Below are positions 35,919-49,558 of a stretch of 64,000 bases of DNA, in pieces. Under the pieces are notes generated by a model that did no database searches, was not told where the DNA came from, and saw only the letters and a program-made list of their open reading frames with translations. Location: assembly GCF_000972845.2 (NCBI RefSeq), contig NC_040032.1, positions 16,643,358 to 16,707,357 on the forward strand, written 5' to 3'. The stretch's first letter is position 1; each line of letters opens with the position of its first letter. Source of the stretch: Larimichthys crocea. Lineage: Eukaryota > Chordata > Actinopteri > Sciaenidae. The position numbers and the translations under genes are program-made.

Positions 35919-38721
35919 GTAACTAACTCTGTATGATGTGGTAGGCAGAGTCAGGGCTGTAATTAGTACTTTTGATTAAGTTTGATAGCGGCAGGACAGG
36001 GAAAAGTTTCTTAGCACAAGAAAAAAAAAATTACACAATCCTCTCTAGGTATTTGAATAAATACCTCCATCTTGCTGAGTTGCTGGTTTGTACAATTACA
36101 TAAAGACCAATTACTTTAAAAGACACTTGAAAAACACTTGTGCATCTGGCAAAATAAATGGAAATGTGTCCTCTCGTTCTACTGTACTTCACTGACATAA
36201 TAAATTTGTAGATAATAATAATAATGTTGGCTGTTCATTGTTATGCATGGAAAATATTGTACCCAGGCTTTCAGTATCTCACCTATGATTTAGACAGTGG
36301 ACTTTTCTCAATAAACCAGTTAAAGACACTGGCCTCTGACACCGCTGATAAATGACTTTTCTTAATCTCAATCGGTTTCTCTTGCATCACAGGTCCACCC
36401 TCAAATCAAAAATCCTGCGTATTACTGGGTGCATTCTGTTTCATATTCAAAACAAAGTTTGAAAAGAAGTGGTAGTTCTGAATAATTCCCAATACCCCCC
36501 ATGAAATTACCAAATTAAGGGTATGCAACCTTTCAGACACAAATCTGTTTGCAGACAAAGTTTAAGCTTGTTGATTTCTTTTTTTTTTTTTTTAAGTTCA
36601 AAACGCTTCTCACTTCAAAAGGCAGCATATTTCTACTGTCAGAAGTTCTAGTCTGATCCTTCACTCAAAACACAAAGCAGCCAAATGCAACACTGAGCAG
36701 GCTTTTTCTGCTCCTATCTGAAAGAGATTAGAGGAACATGCATTTCCTTCTTTGAGCTCACATTTCAAACTCCTGCCTTCGTCATTACTTAACCACTGGT
36801 GGAGCTAGTCGTTAGAGAAAAATGAGACTGCGGGCTACATGCTGTAAGTAGACCCAGTCAGCTCGGACATCTTGGTCCTGGTTTATGTTGGGATCCTCAA
36901 ATTAGATTGCCGCAACTAAATGGCTCGGTAATGGGATCAGAGGGATCATTTTTGCTATCATATTCTTATCATCCTCGTTTTTCAGGTCTTTGACTGTCTC
37001 TTTCAGCATGTTCCCCGTGTACTTTTCCCTATAGCATTAACAGAGAATAAAGCCTGTTAGAGTGGAGATGTGCAGGAGGCTGAATGTAGTTCAGTTTGTT
37101 CAGTGGTATGTCTTTGGAGAGCCCCCAGATAGCAGACAGATTTTTTATTTATTTTTTTGGCCTTTTCAAGATGAAATGTGCATGTGTGTCTTTGTTACTG
37201 AGAGAGAGAGACAAAGAAAGGGAGTTTATGTCATAGCGAGCGTGTAGATGTTTTCTTTGATTTTCAGGAAGGTTCAATGACAATTTGACAGGGACTGAGA
37301 GGACATGGAAGAAAGTCCTTTGATGCCGACTGTCGACAAAAGGCTTCCACCACACACGAATAGCTCTTTATCTTCTCCTCCATGTTTTCTCTCTCCTCAA
37401 TAAATGCTTGGGCAGTGCTCATCAGACTTTTGCACTCATGTGTACTAACTATACTGCTAGGCAACCGGACACCGAGTTCACTTTCTTACGCTGTCCAAAT
37501 AAACATTAAGCAGTGGGACGTAACCTGCAGGAATGCCACAATGAGTGATGAAATAATGGTCTTTTGGTGTTGGTGTAAACTAGACTTGATGGGTAAAGGT
37601 AAAAGTGCTGAGTCCAAAAAAACCCAACAGCAACCAGTAGCACTATCTCCTCGCAGCACAAAAGCAGCTTTGCCAAGGCTGTGTTCTCAATTGCGACAGG
37701 TTGAATATGGCCTAATAAAAGAGAGACAGAGCAGAAATTTCATCCAATTCCCGCAGATAAGAGGGTATTGTTTCAGCAACTCATGAGCTTTTTGTTAGAA
37801 AAATGTGAGAATTTTAGATTGGCTCAAAGAAACAAGAAATCTTTTTCTTCCCGCTCTGTTTTTTTTTTTCTTCTTCTTCTTCTTTTCTTTGTATTTGAGG
37901 CCCATTCTCTGCGCTCGTTTGTGAAGACAAGCCAGGGTGACAAAATGAATTCTGAAGATTAATTAGAAATAGTTGATGGGAGTTTAGACAGCATGTATAT
38001 CTGCATGGGGAGTTGAGAGGCACGATACCCTGTTGGTGTGCTTTGGCAGAGCGCCAAATGCAAAGTTTTTTTTTGTTGTTGTTTTTTTGTTATTAATACT
38101 ACAAAGACAACAAATATACGAAATTGCTTATTCTTTGAGTGGCTAATTAAAAATCTGAAATGGCTCTCATATCTTTGCGTTCTTTGTGTTCGGCAGCGTC
38201 GCTTCAAGTCATGCCAAACGCTGTTCCTCTATCTGAACAGTGTAACTGGAATTTTCTTTATACACCCACACTACGCCACCGTAGACATATGTTTATGTTT
38301 TATGTACACCTCTCTATGGACACATAATAGAAATTTCCATGTCGCATGTGTGATCATGTCATGGCAGAAGCTGCAATTATCAGTCTGTGGTACCAAAAGC
38401 CTCAGAGCATTGCCTTTTGTTCTTATGATTAGAGTTATAATGCCCAGTGGTCTTACTGGATAAATAATTGTCTGTTTTAAATTGAGGCGCATTTTGTTGC
38501 TCGGTCCATAGAGTGTGTTGATGTTGTACAATTGAATTTATTTCTCCACAGGTGTGCACATTTTTGTAAAAGCAACATTAATGAGAGTACATTAATGTGA
38601 AAACACCATGGTACCATTGTGACTTGGCAGTACCTCCTTGGGGTTAGCTGCCACTGGCAGGTTGGGATCACAAACAAGAAAGACCGCATAAGTGAAGTTA
38701 TTAAGAGAGGCGTTAAGTTAA
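35919..38721. other. Unassigned intronic DNA
   Basis: No gene was recognised. T-runs at 36579-36594 and 37860-37870 followed by (TTC)n, and a T/G-rich stretch at 38067-38088, are the only structured parts. Confidence 0.55.
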
Positions 38722-38866
38722 TTTTTTTTACTTTTATTGGAGAGTAGCAGCTACCCAAGAGTGACAGGAAAGTGGGGATAGAGAGAGAGGGGAAATGACA
38801 CGCAGAAAATGGCCACAGGTTGGATTTGAACCTTGGGCTGCTTCGGCAAAGACTGAGCCTCTGTAA
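38722..38866 (-). mobile_element. tRNA-derived SINE, 5'-truncated copy
   Basis: Read on the minus strand, the segment contains AGGCTCAGTCTTTGCC, then GGTTCAAATCC (a box B, consensus GGTTCRANNCC), then CTGTGGCCATTTTCTGCGTG and TCATTTCCCCTCTCTCTC, and finishes CCAATAAAAGTAAAAAAAA. I recognise this order as a common percomorph SINE with a pol III B box and an A-rich tail. The related copy at 57565-57662 shares the box B region and the CTGTGG...TTTGCTGCATGTCATT block. Box A is missing or degraded. The minus-strand frame 38477-38947 overlaps it and is an artefact. Confidence 0.7.
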
Positions 38867-41800
38867 GTTATTTAATATAAAAGCTGCAAAAGTTTGAATG
38901 TTTTCATCAAATAGAATTTGAAACTTAAATACCAAACATGTTAACATATTGCAAATAGTTTTCTCCGTCAGTCCAGTTGTCTTCTAATGTTTGAAACCAC
39001 TTTTATTCCTGGTTGGATTTGCAAGAATTGTAAGACTGATTTCTATTGATTCCTCAAAAGAAATGTTGTAGCTACAAAAGTGGAAATAGAAAAATTCAAG
39101 TGCACAACCAGTAAAATATTTTCAAGAATGATACCACAATACAATATATAAATATATAATGTCTTCCTTGAAGATGTGCCTGTTTCTTTTTGCCACTGCG
39201 GTGTAATATTCCCCACGCAGTCACATAGTCATCTAAGTTGTATGATTGGTGATGGAGGACAGGATCGCTAACACTGCCAGATTATATCACTTGCTTTTTG
39301 AACAATTAGGAGAAGTGATGGAATTTGTGTTGAGTATCAAGCCATACTTGGAGATATTCTGTCTTTTTTAAGAATTCTCTCAACTCCCCAAATGCCCTGT
39401 CGGATTGCAGTGTGATCACATTGGGCCGTGCAGAAATGGCTGAATTGGAATCTTATCTTTTTCCATCTTTCCCATTACGGGCAGATTGAAAGCCCTGCAG
39501 CGGTGCTCTGGCCCGGTCCCCAGTCAAGACCGCTTTTTAGACTGCAATTTGACAGCTTCTAAAAATGTCACATTTTGTTGTTAAGATGCACTGCCAAGCA
39601 CTTGAGCCATACATGCTGTGGCATCAGCACCAGTTCGGTTGTGAAGCTTCGCTGACCTTCCCTTCACTCCTGGGCATCACCCCTGGCACTACCTGTCTCC
39701 TGGTGTCAGTATGACATTATGAACTTGAAGAGCCTGATGTGTAGCAGTAGGCACAAAGCCACTTTTCCCAGCTTTCATCTCGTACTCAATAGACAGCACT
39801 GTTAGCCAAGCTGAGCACTGATAGAAAATAAGTGATATGACAGGCACAAAAATACTATATACTGTGTTCACTGTATATTTACTAATGCATGTAAACAGCA
39901 GTTCACTGTCGTCCCAGTGTCACAGTTATTTCTTTGTTTTGGATAACCCTGAATTTCAGTTTTTTATACAGCTGGGACAATAGGCTTCTCTCCCCATTCA
40001 ATATGTATTGCTATTGTTATTTGACATATTGCCATTCAATCTTATGATTCATTCAGATTTTTGTTTTCCTTTTTTTAACACTAGACTATGAGAAAAATGT
40101 AGAATCACACACTTCTAGCGACTGAATCATAGTTCCTAAAACAATGCACAACACCTCGTTCACGGTTTCTGAGTTTTATTTCAGCAGTGTCTTTGCCATA
40201 CTGCATATAAAAGTGTTAAATATAAAACACTTTTTAAAGTAACTCAACTCGAAAACCTGATGGTCCATTGGTCTGTTTTTCCTTGCGACTTCAAACCCAA
40301 GAAGCGAGAGAGTGTTTTGCCTGCTTGACTTTAACTTGCTCAGATTTGGACATTTTTATTTGGTTCATGTGCTTTTAAATATTTGAATATGCTACATAGT
40401 TGAATTGTTTCCCTTTTATTTGGAAGTTAGCTCTTCAGTGCTTTAAGAATAATCTAAAATCGAAACTTATATACGTTTTCATTTCATATTAAGCCTGTAA
40501 ATGATCAATTTATCATCTGGTAATTAATATAGTGATTGCAATGCTAATGCCCTCCCCCCCCCCCCAAAAAAAAAAGTTTGCATATGATTATTTTTTTTCC
40601 ACCCTATCCCTAAATCACATTGGACTTCCAGATGAATGAGAGAAATCCATATTTGTCTAAATTAAAGGAAGGAAAAGATGTCCTGTATTTGTGTGTGTGC
40701 CTGAGTGTGTGCGCACGGCTCGTGTACACGTGTGTTTAAATACTGACTCAGCAAACGTAACCGGAGCAAAAGAGGAAGCCAGCGCAGTCAGCATGTTTCG
40801 CAACCATATGCAGACTGACTAATCCATGATACTCCTTTCCCAAACAGGCGTGTGTCGTAGGTCGAGGTTAAGCAGCGGTGGCAACAGCGTGGTCATATCT
40901 GGAAGGAGCAGGGGGTTGTGGTGGCTGAACACAGAAAAAAGCCGAAAAAACTAACAGCTTCTCTTGCTTCGGTTTACCCAGCCAAGTGGTAAACGTGTGT
41001 TTTACCACGTGTCATTCCCCTAATACCAGTATCACCATGCCAGCTTTGGACCAGTCAGAGATTTATGCTGAAGAAACGTATTAGAGTTGTTATGAGATCA
41101 AATAAGAAAGACAAGGCTACAAAAGGAAGGCCGTGAGAAGGTCAGATGGTTTTATACGTCTGTTTACCTTTGTTGTCCTGGGCGGTACAGATGCCCATCT
41201 CTCTCCGCTCGACTCATTCTTTTCATTTGGGCATATGGGCCAAAGCTGCATCTCAGACACACTCAGGGGGGCAGCACTTCACTGACATAGAAAGTGTGGG
41301 GGGGGGACCCCTGCTGTCCGCCATCTGGGCAAATGGCAGGTCTTTATGCCGGCATGGTAGCCACCGCGGAAAGAGGGCACAGGGGCATAGCAGGAAGCTC
41401 CTAAGACAGACAGAGGGGGCATTTGCAGACACAGGTCATTCTTTCTTGGTAAAAGAGCCACTCAGTAACACCTGTGCTCCCACTCCCCTCTGCCCTACTT
41501 CAGACATTCTGTCAGAAAGCCCATGCTCAGCAGAACTACAGGCTCCAAACAAAAGACTTTGCAGGCTCGGCAGAGTGCGTGCAGGTGAATAACAATAACC
41601 ACTTGTTCAGTTATTCATATATTCATATGTGTGTTCATATTTAGCCTTCACTGTGAGGGTGATGAACAGTGCCGGCTGAGAGACTGTGCCACGCTGACGC
41701 AAGGAGGAAGCGCTGGCTCAGTTCATCTCCTCCGGCGTGGAAGTAGTTACAGGGCAAGAAAGTGACAGGGCGACTGGTCAGGGTGTCCTTTGTGGGTCTA

Positions 41801-41942
41801 GTGTTGGACTTGCTGGGTAGGCATGTTAAAAGAACAGCAGTCCTAATGAGGAGAAATCAGACATGTCTCAGCCGGGGCAGTGGAGAGAGAGCGAGAGCGA
41901 AGTCACTAAGAGCTGTGTGGCAGACCCCTTATGTTCAACTGA
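38867..41942. other. Unassigned intronic DNA
   Basis: No gene was recognised. A C-run followed by an A-run lies at about 40552-40575. A stem GTGGTAAA/TTTACCAC (40986-41008) overlaps an E-box CACGTG (41006-41011). The 41146-41592 section is more GC-rich and open for 148 codons on the + strand, without any recognisable protein motif. Confidence 0.5.
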
Positions 41943-41976
41943 TAGTCATTGAGGGCTCGCACAGCCTCTCAGATGG
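41943..41976 (+). repeat. Short element paralogous to 31942-31980
   Basis: The segment reads TAGTCATTGAGGGCTCGC and then ACAGCCTCTCAGATGGCAGG, matching the 31.9 kb copy except for single substitutions and an inserted GC. Upstream flanks show only loose similarity, so the shared core is about 35-40 bp. Confidence 0.65.
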
Positions 41977-43945
41977 CAGGCGGCAGTTACCAAAAAGCTA
42001 ATAGATACTCACACATTATTTGCCGCCTCGCTCCTCCCTAGAGAGGCTCCATACCCGTCCTCTGTAAAGCATTACGTGAACATGTTCAACCCCGCGCTAA
42101 AAAATCTCTCCCCCACGGCTATGGTCTCAGTGCACCCAATCCTTTCATCCTCATATCTCTCAATCCAGGTAAGGCTTGGCTGGAGACCAGTGCTCTGTAG
42201 AAAAAAGGAGAGGCCTTTGGCTGTGCAATCGATTTCTGTAAAGCAGAATATACAGTATGAGTGACCGTGTCAAGTGAAAATGTAAATGGACCGAGCTCTG
42301 AAACGATCAGGCGGCCTCAGTGTGCATGGATCAGGGAGTATGTAAGCACGAGATAGCATTTACCCCTGGTTTTAACTAAAGCACTCAGACATTCTCCTCT
42401 CGGCAGCCCTGTACTGTAATTCCCTCTGAGTGCTCGGTGTGAAAGTGAAGCACTGTTATCAGCCTCTACCAAATGCATTAGACCTCCTCTGACCGCTGAA
42501 ACAGACCACCTTGTTGTAGATCATTCCCTCTGCGCCGAATGAAGGTGATGAAGAAGTTGTAAATTAGGATTGTATAGTTTCATGCCCCTTAATGATTACT
42601 GCACCCCTGGGCCGCACAATCACTCCCTCTCTGCAATTTTGAGAGTTAAATACGATACACGCCTGTCGGTGAATAAAGAATAAATTGATGGTATTACCTG
42701 ATGTCACCTGTGGTAATAATGTATGTTGATGACACAGCAGTCTGCAAACCACTTTGCATTTTTTTCCCCCCTCTGTATGCGAGCAAGGTTGCGTCTTTTC
42801 CGGAGTGCAGAGAGCTGAATGAACTGGGGGAGGTTAGTTTGATGGGACTGTGCTGTTTGCTATAGCTGTATATTTAGCTTTTGTTGCGTGTGTACTTTTT
42901 TGGAACTCTGTGGTGTCTTATAGTTTATGTAAAAACACATTTTTATAACACCTGAGCCGGCATCCGGTACCAATATGTTCTTGAATAGCACAAATAAATA
43001 ACAAAAGTTAGTTTAGCCATTTCTCTAACGGGGTAATTGTCACGTGTAATATGACTAATATGGTTTAATCAATAATGCATTATTAAGATGGTTTTCATAT
43101 ATAGATGCATGTAATGTCATCAGTTACTTATAAAGTCTTTAAAGTTCACAAATTGTATCATATCGTATGACCGTTGTCAACAAAATACAATTCCACAAGA
43201 AGTTGATTAATGGTAGTATTAATGCTAATTATTGCCCAGCAGTAATTCGGTCCAGGAATCTGTTGCACTGTCAACACTACTGCGTTACATAATCCGTCTG
43301 TCTCACCTCCTCTTTGCTTTGTCTTTGCCTTTCTTTAAATCCGCACTTTAACTCTGCTGAGCTTTTGAGTTAAGGCAACTTCCTCGGTGGTGTTGATAAA
43401 ATTGTTAACATAGGCCGAACCTTCGGGTAGCATGCACGAGCAACGCTTTGCAAACAATGTTAAATATCAATTTCTTGTTGTTTTTTTGTGTTTGTCAAAC
43501 TATTGTGGATTCAAAAATAATTATTTATTTATTTATTTATTTTTATCGGGTCTATTTGAAGGTTACATTTTTCCATTATACAGTTTGAGGGATTTTGTGG
43601 CACCGTTGAGATAAGATGACAGTGGGATGGTTTCTCCCCTCCTTTATTCAAAACATGGCTTCAAAAGCAAATAAACTCCCTTGGCAGCTGTTTGGATTGG
43701 TTGAACTGTATTGACAATCTGTTAAAGTGCAGAAAAAGGGCTTATTTTCTCTTTTGTGGAATTTGACAGTGATAAAACTGGATTGCAGCAATAATGGCTG
43801 TCATGGATCAACACCTAGAAACATTTTACTCTGCTGATGTGGACATGAATGGGATCCAAAGTCATGTCTCCTTCTGGCTGACTGCCAGGACCTTCACAGG
43901 AGCTTTAATAAATGGTTTGTACCAGCAGACGGTCCTTGGCCTGAG
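41977..43945. other. Unassigned intronic DNA
   Basis: No gene was recognised. A TTTA tetranucleotide run lies at about 43521-43542. Confidence 0.55.
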
Positions 43946-44011
43946 CGTGTGTGTGTGTCGCTGTGTGTGTGTGTGTGCAATGTGCACGTGTCTGTGTGTG
44001 TGTGTGTGTGT
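43946..44011. repeat. Compound (GT)n microsatellite
   Basis: Three GT blocks are separated by CGCT and CAATGTGCACGTGTC. The cysteine-valine frames on both strands are artefacts. Confidence 0.93.
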
Positions 44012-45295
44012 TTACATGCCATAGGGATTTTAATAAGGACTAAGTGTGCAAGAACTCTCCAGAGAGGGAGGAAGACCAATAACTTACAGTAGTGCATGGG
44101 GCTACTAAAAGGGTTGAAGGAACTCTGAAGGGGAGGAAGCAAAGGTGCACGAGCTATTTATTCGCAGCACTGGGGTGCACATGAATTATTCAATGTGACA
44201 TTCATTCATAATTAAGTTTTTTAATGGATAAATAAATAGACAAAGTGTAGTAGGGGAATGGGTTTTTACATGACACATATAGATGTGGCTTCAAGTCATA
44301 CTTAATGACAATACCTAAGTATGCATTTAATGAGGGGGAAACCGGTGCAAAGCTAATGCATATATCAGTCCAGTGTGAGCGCAGTGAGAGGGGAGGGAGG
44401 GGGGGGTGATGTGATGCTGCTCAGCCGGGAGAAGATGGAGAAATGAGTTCAGTGGGTGGGCTGCCTCAGGCGTAGAGGTTGGTGGTCGGGCGACTTACGC
44501 AAGTGTAGGCACCATCCTGTGGTTAGCAGCACTGAGACCTTGAATGGAAGGATAGAGCAGACTTTTGTCAGGATCTGCTGGTCTTAGAGAACAGGACATG
44601 AACCACAGCGGGTGGCTGAGTTTGAGCAGCGCACAGTGTAGTCAGTATTCTGATTGCACGTCTGGTTTTGGTTTTAAAACACCATGTGAGCGATGAGCCA
44701 AAATACGTCGCGTTCAATGAATACATTATGTACATGCCTCGTACATGCGGTAGAACCCGTGCAGCAGGGTTTCATCTATTGGATGATATCTTTTTATCAT
44801 CTCATGCCAGACGGCGTATGTTATTCTCCATTTTCATCGCTGTCACCTTGAATCACAGAGCAGATCTCTGAAGGTGTCACCGGTTGCCAGTTGTCTCATT
44901 GTTTTCCATTATATCAGGGACGAAACAATTCTCTGGCATCACTTATTCATCTGTGAGTTTATTCACTATAACATCAGACAAGCTAACTTTGGTGTCACCC
45001 AAAAAAAAATCAGTCTGATGCACACAGCTCTTTTCAGTCCATTTCCAACAAGAAGAACCTGTCACAGCACGCTATGAATTGATTCTCTGATAAAAGGGTT
45101 TGAATATAATTAAAGCTACTGTTTGCTACTCAGCAATCCGAGTGGATCTTGCCATCACACTGTGAGTTGCATCTCAAATTTGTCTCCCTGAACACTATTA
45201 ACACTATTTAACTTGGGGGCATTCATTTAATTTGCTATAATTGCTTTAGAGCCCCTCTCTCTATGCTCAGCCAGTTGTCTGTAGGTTTAAGGGGG
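44012..45295. other. Unassigned intronic DNA with one G4 motif
   Basis: No gene was recognised. The section contains the G-quadruplex motif at 44390-44406. Confidence 0.5.
44390..44406 (+). other. Putative G-quadruplex motif with 1-nt loops
   Basis: GGGG-A-GGG-A-GGGGGGGG supplies four G3 tracts with single-nucleotide loops if the last run is split, one of the most stable G4 arrangements on paper. Confidence 0.6.
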
Positions 45296-45324
45296 TGTGG
45301 GTGTGTGTGTGTGTGTGTGTGTGT
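45296..45324. repeat. (GT)n microsatellite
   Basis: A GT run of about 29 nt followed by ATGGGGGTGGGGGTGT. Confidence 0.93.
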
Positions 45325-45938
45325 ATGGGGGTGGGGGTGTCTGCATGCGTATTGCTACAGAGTTTTTCTCGGTTATTGTGTCCAAACCTGAAGCATCAAG
45401 TTCATGGTAGCTATTCTGTTAATATTAATCACATAATTACAATTTTATAGTAAATGAATGCATTAAAGTCGTAATTAACTTCCTGAATATATACTGACAT
45501 TAAACATAAATTGTGTGCTTAAGTATTCAAATAGTTCCTTGCGATATTTCAGCGCTAGTTAAATATCTTATAGATCTTCCAAGCCGGAGCCATTAACAAA
45601 CACTCCTCTGCACTGTTTCTTTGAGCACAGGCCTCGTAATGTCGCATTTCCTGATTCTATTATGTCGGCTGCCATAATGTAAATATCCGTTTAAATAATA
45701 ACATCACAAAGCAACAGCAGAACAGCAGTTATGTTCCCTATCAGGGAAAACAGTTAACATGTTGGGGATGTGAGGCTGGTGGGGGGTGCTGGGCAGGTGT
45801 TGGGACTCCTTAGGGAGCTGGAGGTCACATTACCATACAAAAGCCACTCTGCTGGGTAACCTTTCCAAGCGCTGCTCCCCAGCCAGGGGGGCCTGCGGTC
45901 ACACACTGGCACTGCCACAAGTGCCTCACCACCAACCT

Positions 45939-45959
45939 ACACACACACACACACACACA
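45939..45959. repeat. (AC)n microsatellite
   Basis: An AC run of 21 nt followed by AGACACAGGCACGCGCG. Confidence 0.93.
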
Positions 45960-46230
45960 GACACAGGCACGCGCGTACACAAATCTCTCACGTTCAGCCC
46001 CCTGAATACCCCCTGCATTCTCCATGACAGAAACATTGCTTGTATAGTGACATGAAATATTTACACTCGGGGAACATAAATCACAGGGGACAGCTCTAAA
46101 GCAAAACAAATACTATGATATGGTCCATTGCCATCATAATGCACACTAAAGAGAAAGGCATTCATGTGGAATTTAGATCCAAAGCCTAACATTTTATCTT
46201 CGCCAGCAGTCTTTCGCACAAATCAGCTCC

Positions 46231-46253
46231 TTTTTTTTTTTTTTTTTTTTTTT
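46231..46253. repeat. Poly(T) run, T23
   Basis: A homopolymer of 23 T with no recognisable retroposon body on either side. Confidence 0.95.
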
Positions 46254-49200
46254 GCTCCCTAAATCCCTCGAAAAGGCAAGGCTGTTGTCATTTAAGCTCC
46301 ACTCTATTTACAACTTGGATATGCCTTAGATGTGTGTGAAACACAACGGCGAGGAACGGGGAGCGGTGTACTGGATATGGGTAGCACAAGGGAGACGAGA
46401 GATAGAAGCTTTGCCTGGGAAGCATGCGGAGGTGCTCCTGGTAGTGGAAGAAGAGTAACTGGGGCGAGAAAGAAAGATTGAGAATGGAGGGAGGCGCCTG
46501 GTGGGTAGCTGGGGAGTAAATGTCGATCAAAGGGTGGGAGTTGGGCTGAGAGTATGGGTGGTCATATTGATGGACAGAAGCATCAACAGGGATTTAGGCA
46601 CCTATTAGAAATGATGCAGTTTTTTCTACCTTTTTTCATTTTCGGAGAAGGCAGAGCGGCAGATGAGGGAGAATTTTCAGTGGATGCTCGATACAGGGGG
46701 AGGCATGGGGGGAAGCTGGGCGTCTTTTCCATCGGGGCTGATTTTGAGTGACAGGTCATAGGGATGGAAAAAAAAATATGTGTTGCGTTCCACATGTGTG
46801 TGTGAGAGTGTATGTGTGTTACCCCCACAGGTAACACATGCGCACCATGTAATTATACTCATTACACGGCAGGCTGTGGATCTGCATGATATGCTAGGAG
46901 ACACTAGAAAAATATCTGGATTGTTGACAGCATAGTGGCACAGGAGCTGTGACAGTCAACTACATTGTTTATGCTGCAATTACCAAGACTGAATTCAATC
47001 AGTCAGGCCAATACACTTTTTTATTGCAATTATGCAAAAGACCTTACAGCTCACTGTGTGGTGAGACGTGATGTGCAGTAGCTTATATTGATTACTTTAT
47101 TTGTAAAATTAAGTCTTTAAGAAGTCTCTGTCACTCAGCGCTCACTGCATCCTGTATCACATGCGAGCACTGCACCCTCATGACAATAATAACTCTTAAT
47201 ATAATTGATGTAATATGCCACACGCAACAATAAGGTATAACATCTAATCACGTTAAGTAGTCTTTGCCAAGCTGTAATTAAACTGTTTGAGACAAGTGAT
47301 TACCAACCCTGATAGAGAATGTGAATATATAATAGGGGTGTTATGAAAATACTAATACCCCATAGCACTAATTGCGAGGCATATTTTTTTTTTACTAATA
47401 TTGATTGCTCTGTATATGTGTTATCATCACATTGACCATAGCATGCTGGGAAAGCACACCAATATGGCGAGATGAACCCCTCCTTCACTTTGTCATGCTC
47501 CACTACACATTGTAATGTTAACAGCGGGGCCCTGCAGTCTGACTGGGCTAATGGTGTGCCATCCCATCAGGCCATGCGCCCAACCAGAACATGCAGAGAG
47601 ATTGTTCACATCAAGCCTGTTGGCAAATTAGCCAACACGCATTAAGCTGTGGCATTATGCTAAAGCTGTCTAAATACTACTATATGCTTAGTGACCAGTG
47701 AATGATTGCTGAAGTCCACCCCTCCTTTTCCTCCCACAAGCTTATTGTGGTGAGTGTCTGTCCTCTCCAACTGGAGTGATAGAATTAGCTGTCACAGATT
47801 CTGGAGCAATGGGAGTTAAAATGAAGCGGGCTCAAGAGAGACGTGGGAAGAGGCCAAGAGTGCACCTACAACCTGGTACGTGGCGTTTCCTGGCTTACTG
47901 TAAATGTGTTTGCTTCCTGTGCTTAATGGTGTCCTTTTGGTAGGCTGTTATATAGGTTGGAAAAAAAAAAGAAATTCACTATATAGCTGTCAGATTTATA
48001 ATATTAATACTTTAGAGAGTGGCAGCTGGAACATTTCATGGCAATCAATTGATCACAGCAGGGGAAGGTATTTTTCACAGCGTGATCTGTGATCTGACAG
48101 ACATTTTCCTTTCACTCTCCTAATTAATTTCGTCAGACACCTACAGAGACTTGCCACCCTGTCGGTGTGCTTGCTGACCAGAACTCCTGCTCCTTTGTCT
48201 AAACTGGTCCGGCTTTTCCCAGAGACACGCCACTGAACACCTGCAGGCGTTCATTTCCTCCCACCTTAATAAAGGTGTTATGTACAACTGATGGACATAC
48301 GGCCTCCGCCCCACACCTCCACTCTACGGCCCTCTCCATAGGGTTATAGTAGTCTTGACGAGGGTGGGCGCAAAACCTATTCCTGAAATATTTCTCTCTG
48401 CCCTCGTTCTCGCTGCGGTGTGGAAGATCTGGCAGAGTGGTTAGGTAAGGTTAGGTGCATTTGCTGCGGGAACTCTGGCTCCCTTTCATGCTTCTGTGAA
48501 AGCAGATAGAGAAGAGCAGTGGAGCGCTAAGTGGGTAAACATTCCATCTTAAAAAAAATATATGACTAGGATGTTTTCTAACATAATCCAAAAAGCTGAA
48601 TATGATGGCAGATTTCTTAGTGTTAATTGCATGTTATTACAAATAATGTTGTGGGTAGTCTAAAGCTGATTTTGTTGCATTTTATATGTGTTTTACTGAA
48701 TTTATTGGAGGTATGAGAGACACATACCACACAACCACAATGTCTTGAATCCAGAAATATGGAGGAAAAAAAAAATGGGAACATGATTTTCCACAGGTGA
48801 CACCGGTGAAGAAAATGAGATGTCTGAAAAGAATACACATTCTCTCAATGTTGTAAGTTGTTGGCAACTTCCCGGGGGATCCTCTTACAGGTGCATAGGC
48901 ATCGCTGGGGCCCCATGTTGAGAACAAGTGCCGAGCAATCCCAGTTGGGTGCTGGTTCTTTGACAAAAAAAAAAAAACTATTGATCTGACTCAGGATTTT
49001 TTTTTTTTTTCTATTTTGTACCTTGCAAAGAGCGATTCTACTCTAGGATCTGTTTAATTTCATCCACTTGTAGCTTGTTGGGTTAAACAGCCTTCAGGTA
49101 CATATCAGGTTCAGTCAGAATAATAATTGAATTACACCATAAACACAAAGTTTGCCCTATTGATTGTTTCCTCCTGTTGTTGTGACATGCATTTGCATAA

Positions 49201-49558
49201 AGGCTTATTCAATGGGGTTTAGAAGTCACTTAACTTTTTAGAATACATTTGGTGTTTTCTGAATTAGAAGTGATGTGTTTTTGTCCAAAGAGTGCCAGTT
49301 TTAAAACGATATTTTGCAATTTAGTGTACACATGCATTTGTTATGATTACTGTGCAGCAACATAGGATATGGTAACCAGCTAATATTTAAGCCAATATAT
49401 ATTTCACAAAGCTCTTTCCAACGATTAGAAGCCAGTCACTCTTTTTCTGCTTAACTTCTGCTTAGCTTCCTTTGTCAACATGGTTACATTGGTCAATTGC
49501 CCAGCTCAGGTTCTGGCATGACATCGGTTCTGTTCCCCAATAGTATTCACCCACACCC
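46254..49558. other. Unassigned intronic DNA
   Basis: No gene was recognised. Short A-runs and T-runs occur near 47381-47394, 48763-48772, 48965-48977 and 48997-49010. Open frames are short and without motifs. Confidence 0.55.

Noticed and set aside
40986..41011. Hairpin plus E-box as a regulatory unit
   Set aside because: An 8-bp stem and a single CACGTG are expected by chance at this window size.
41146..41592. 148-codon + frame in GC-richer DNA
   Set aside because: No motif, splice context or homology that I recognise; GC-rich DNA has fewer stops.
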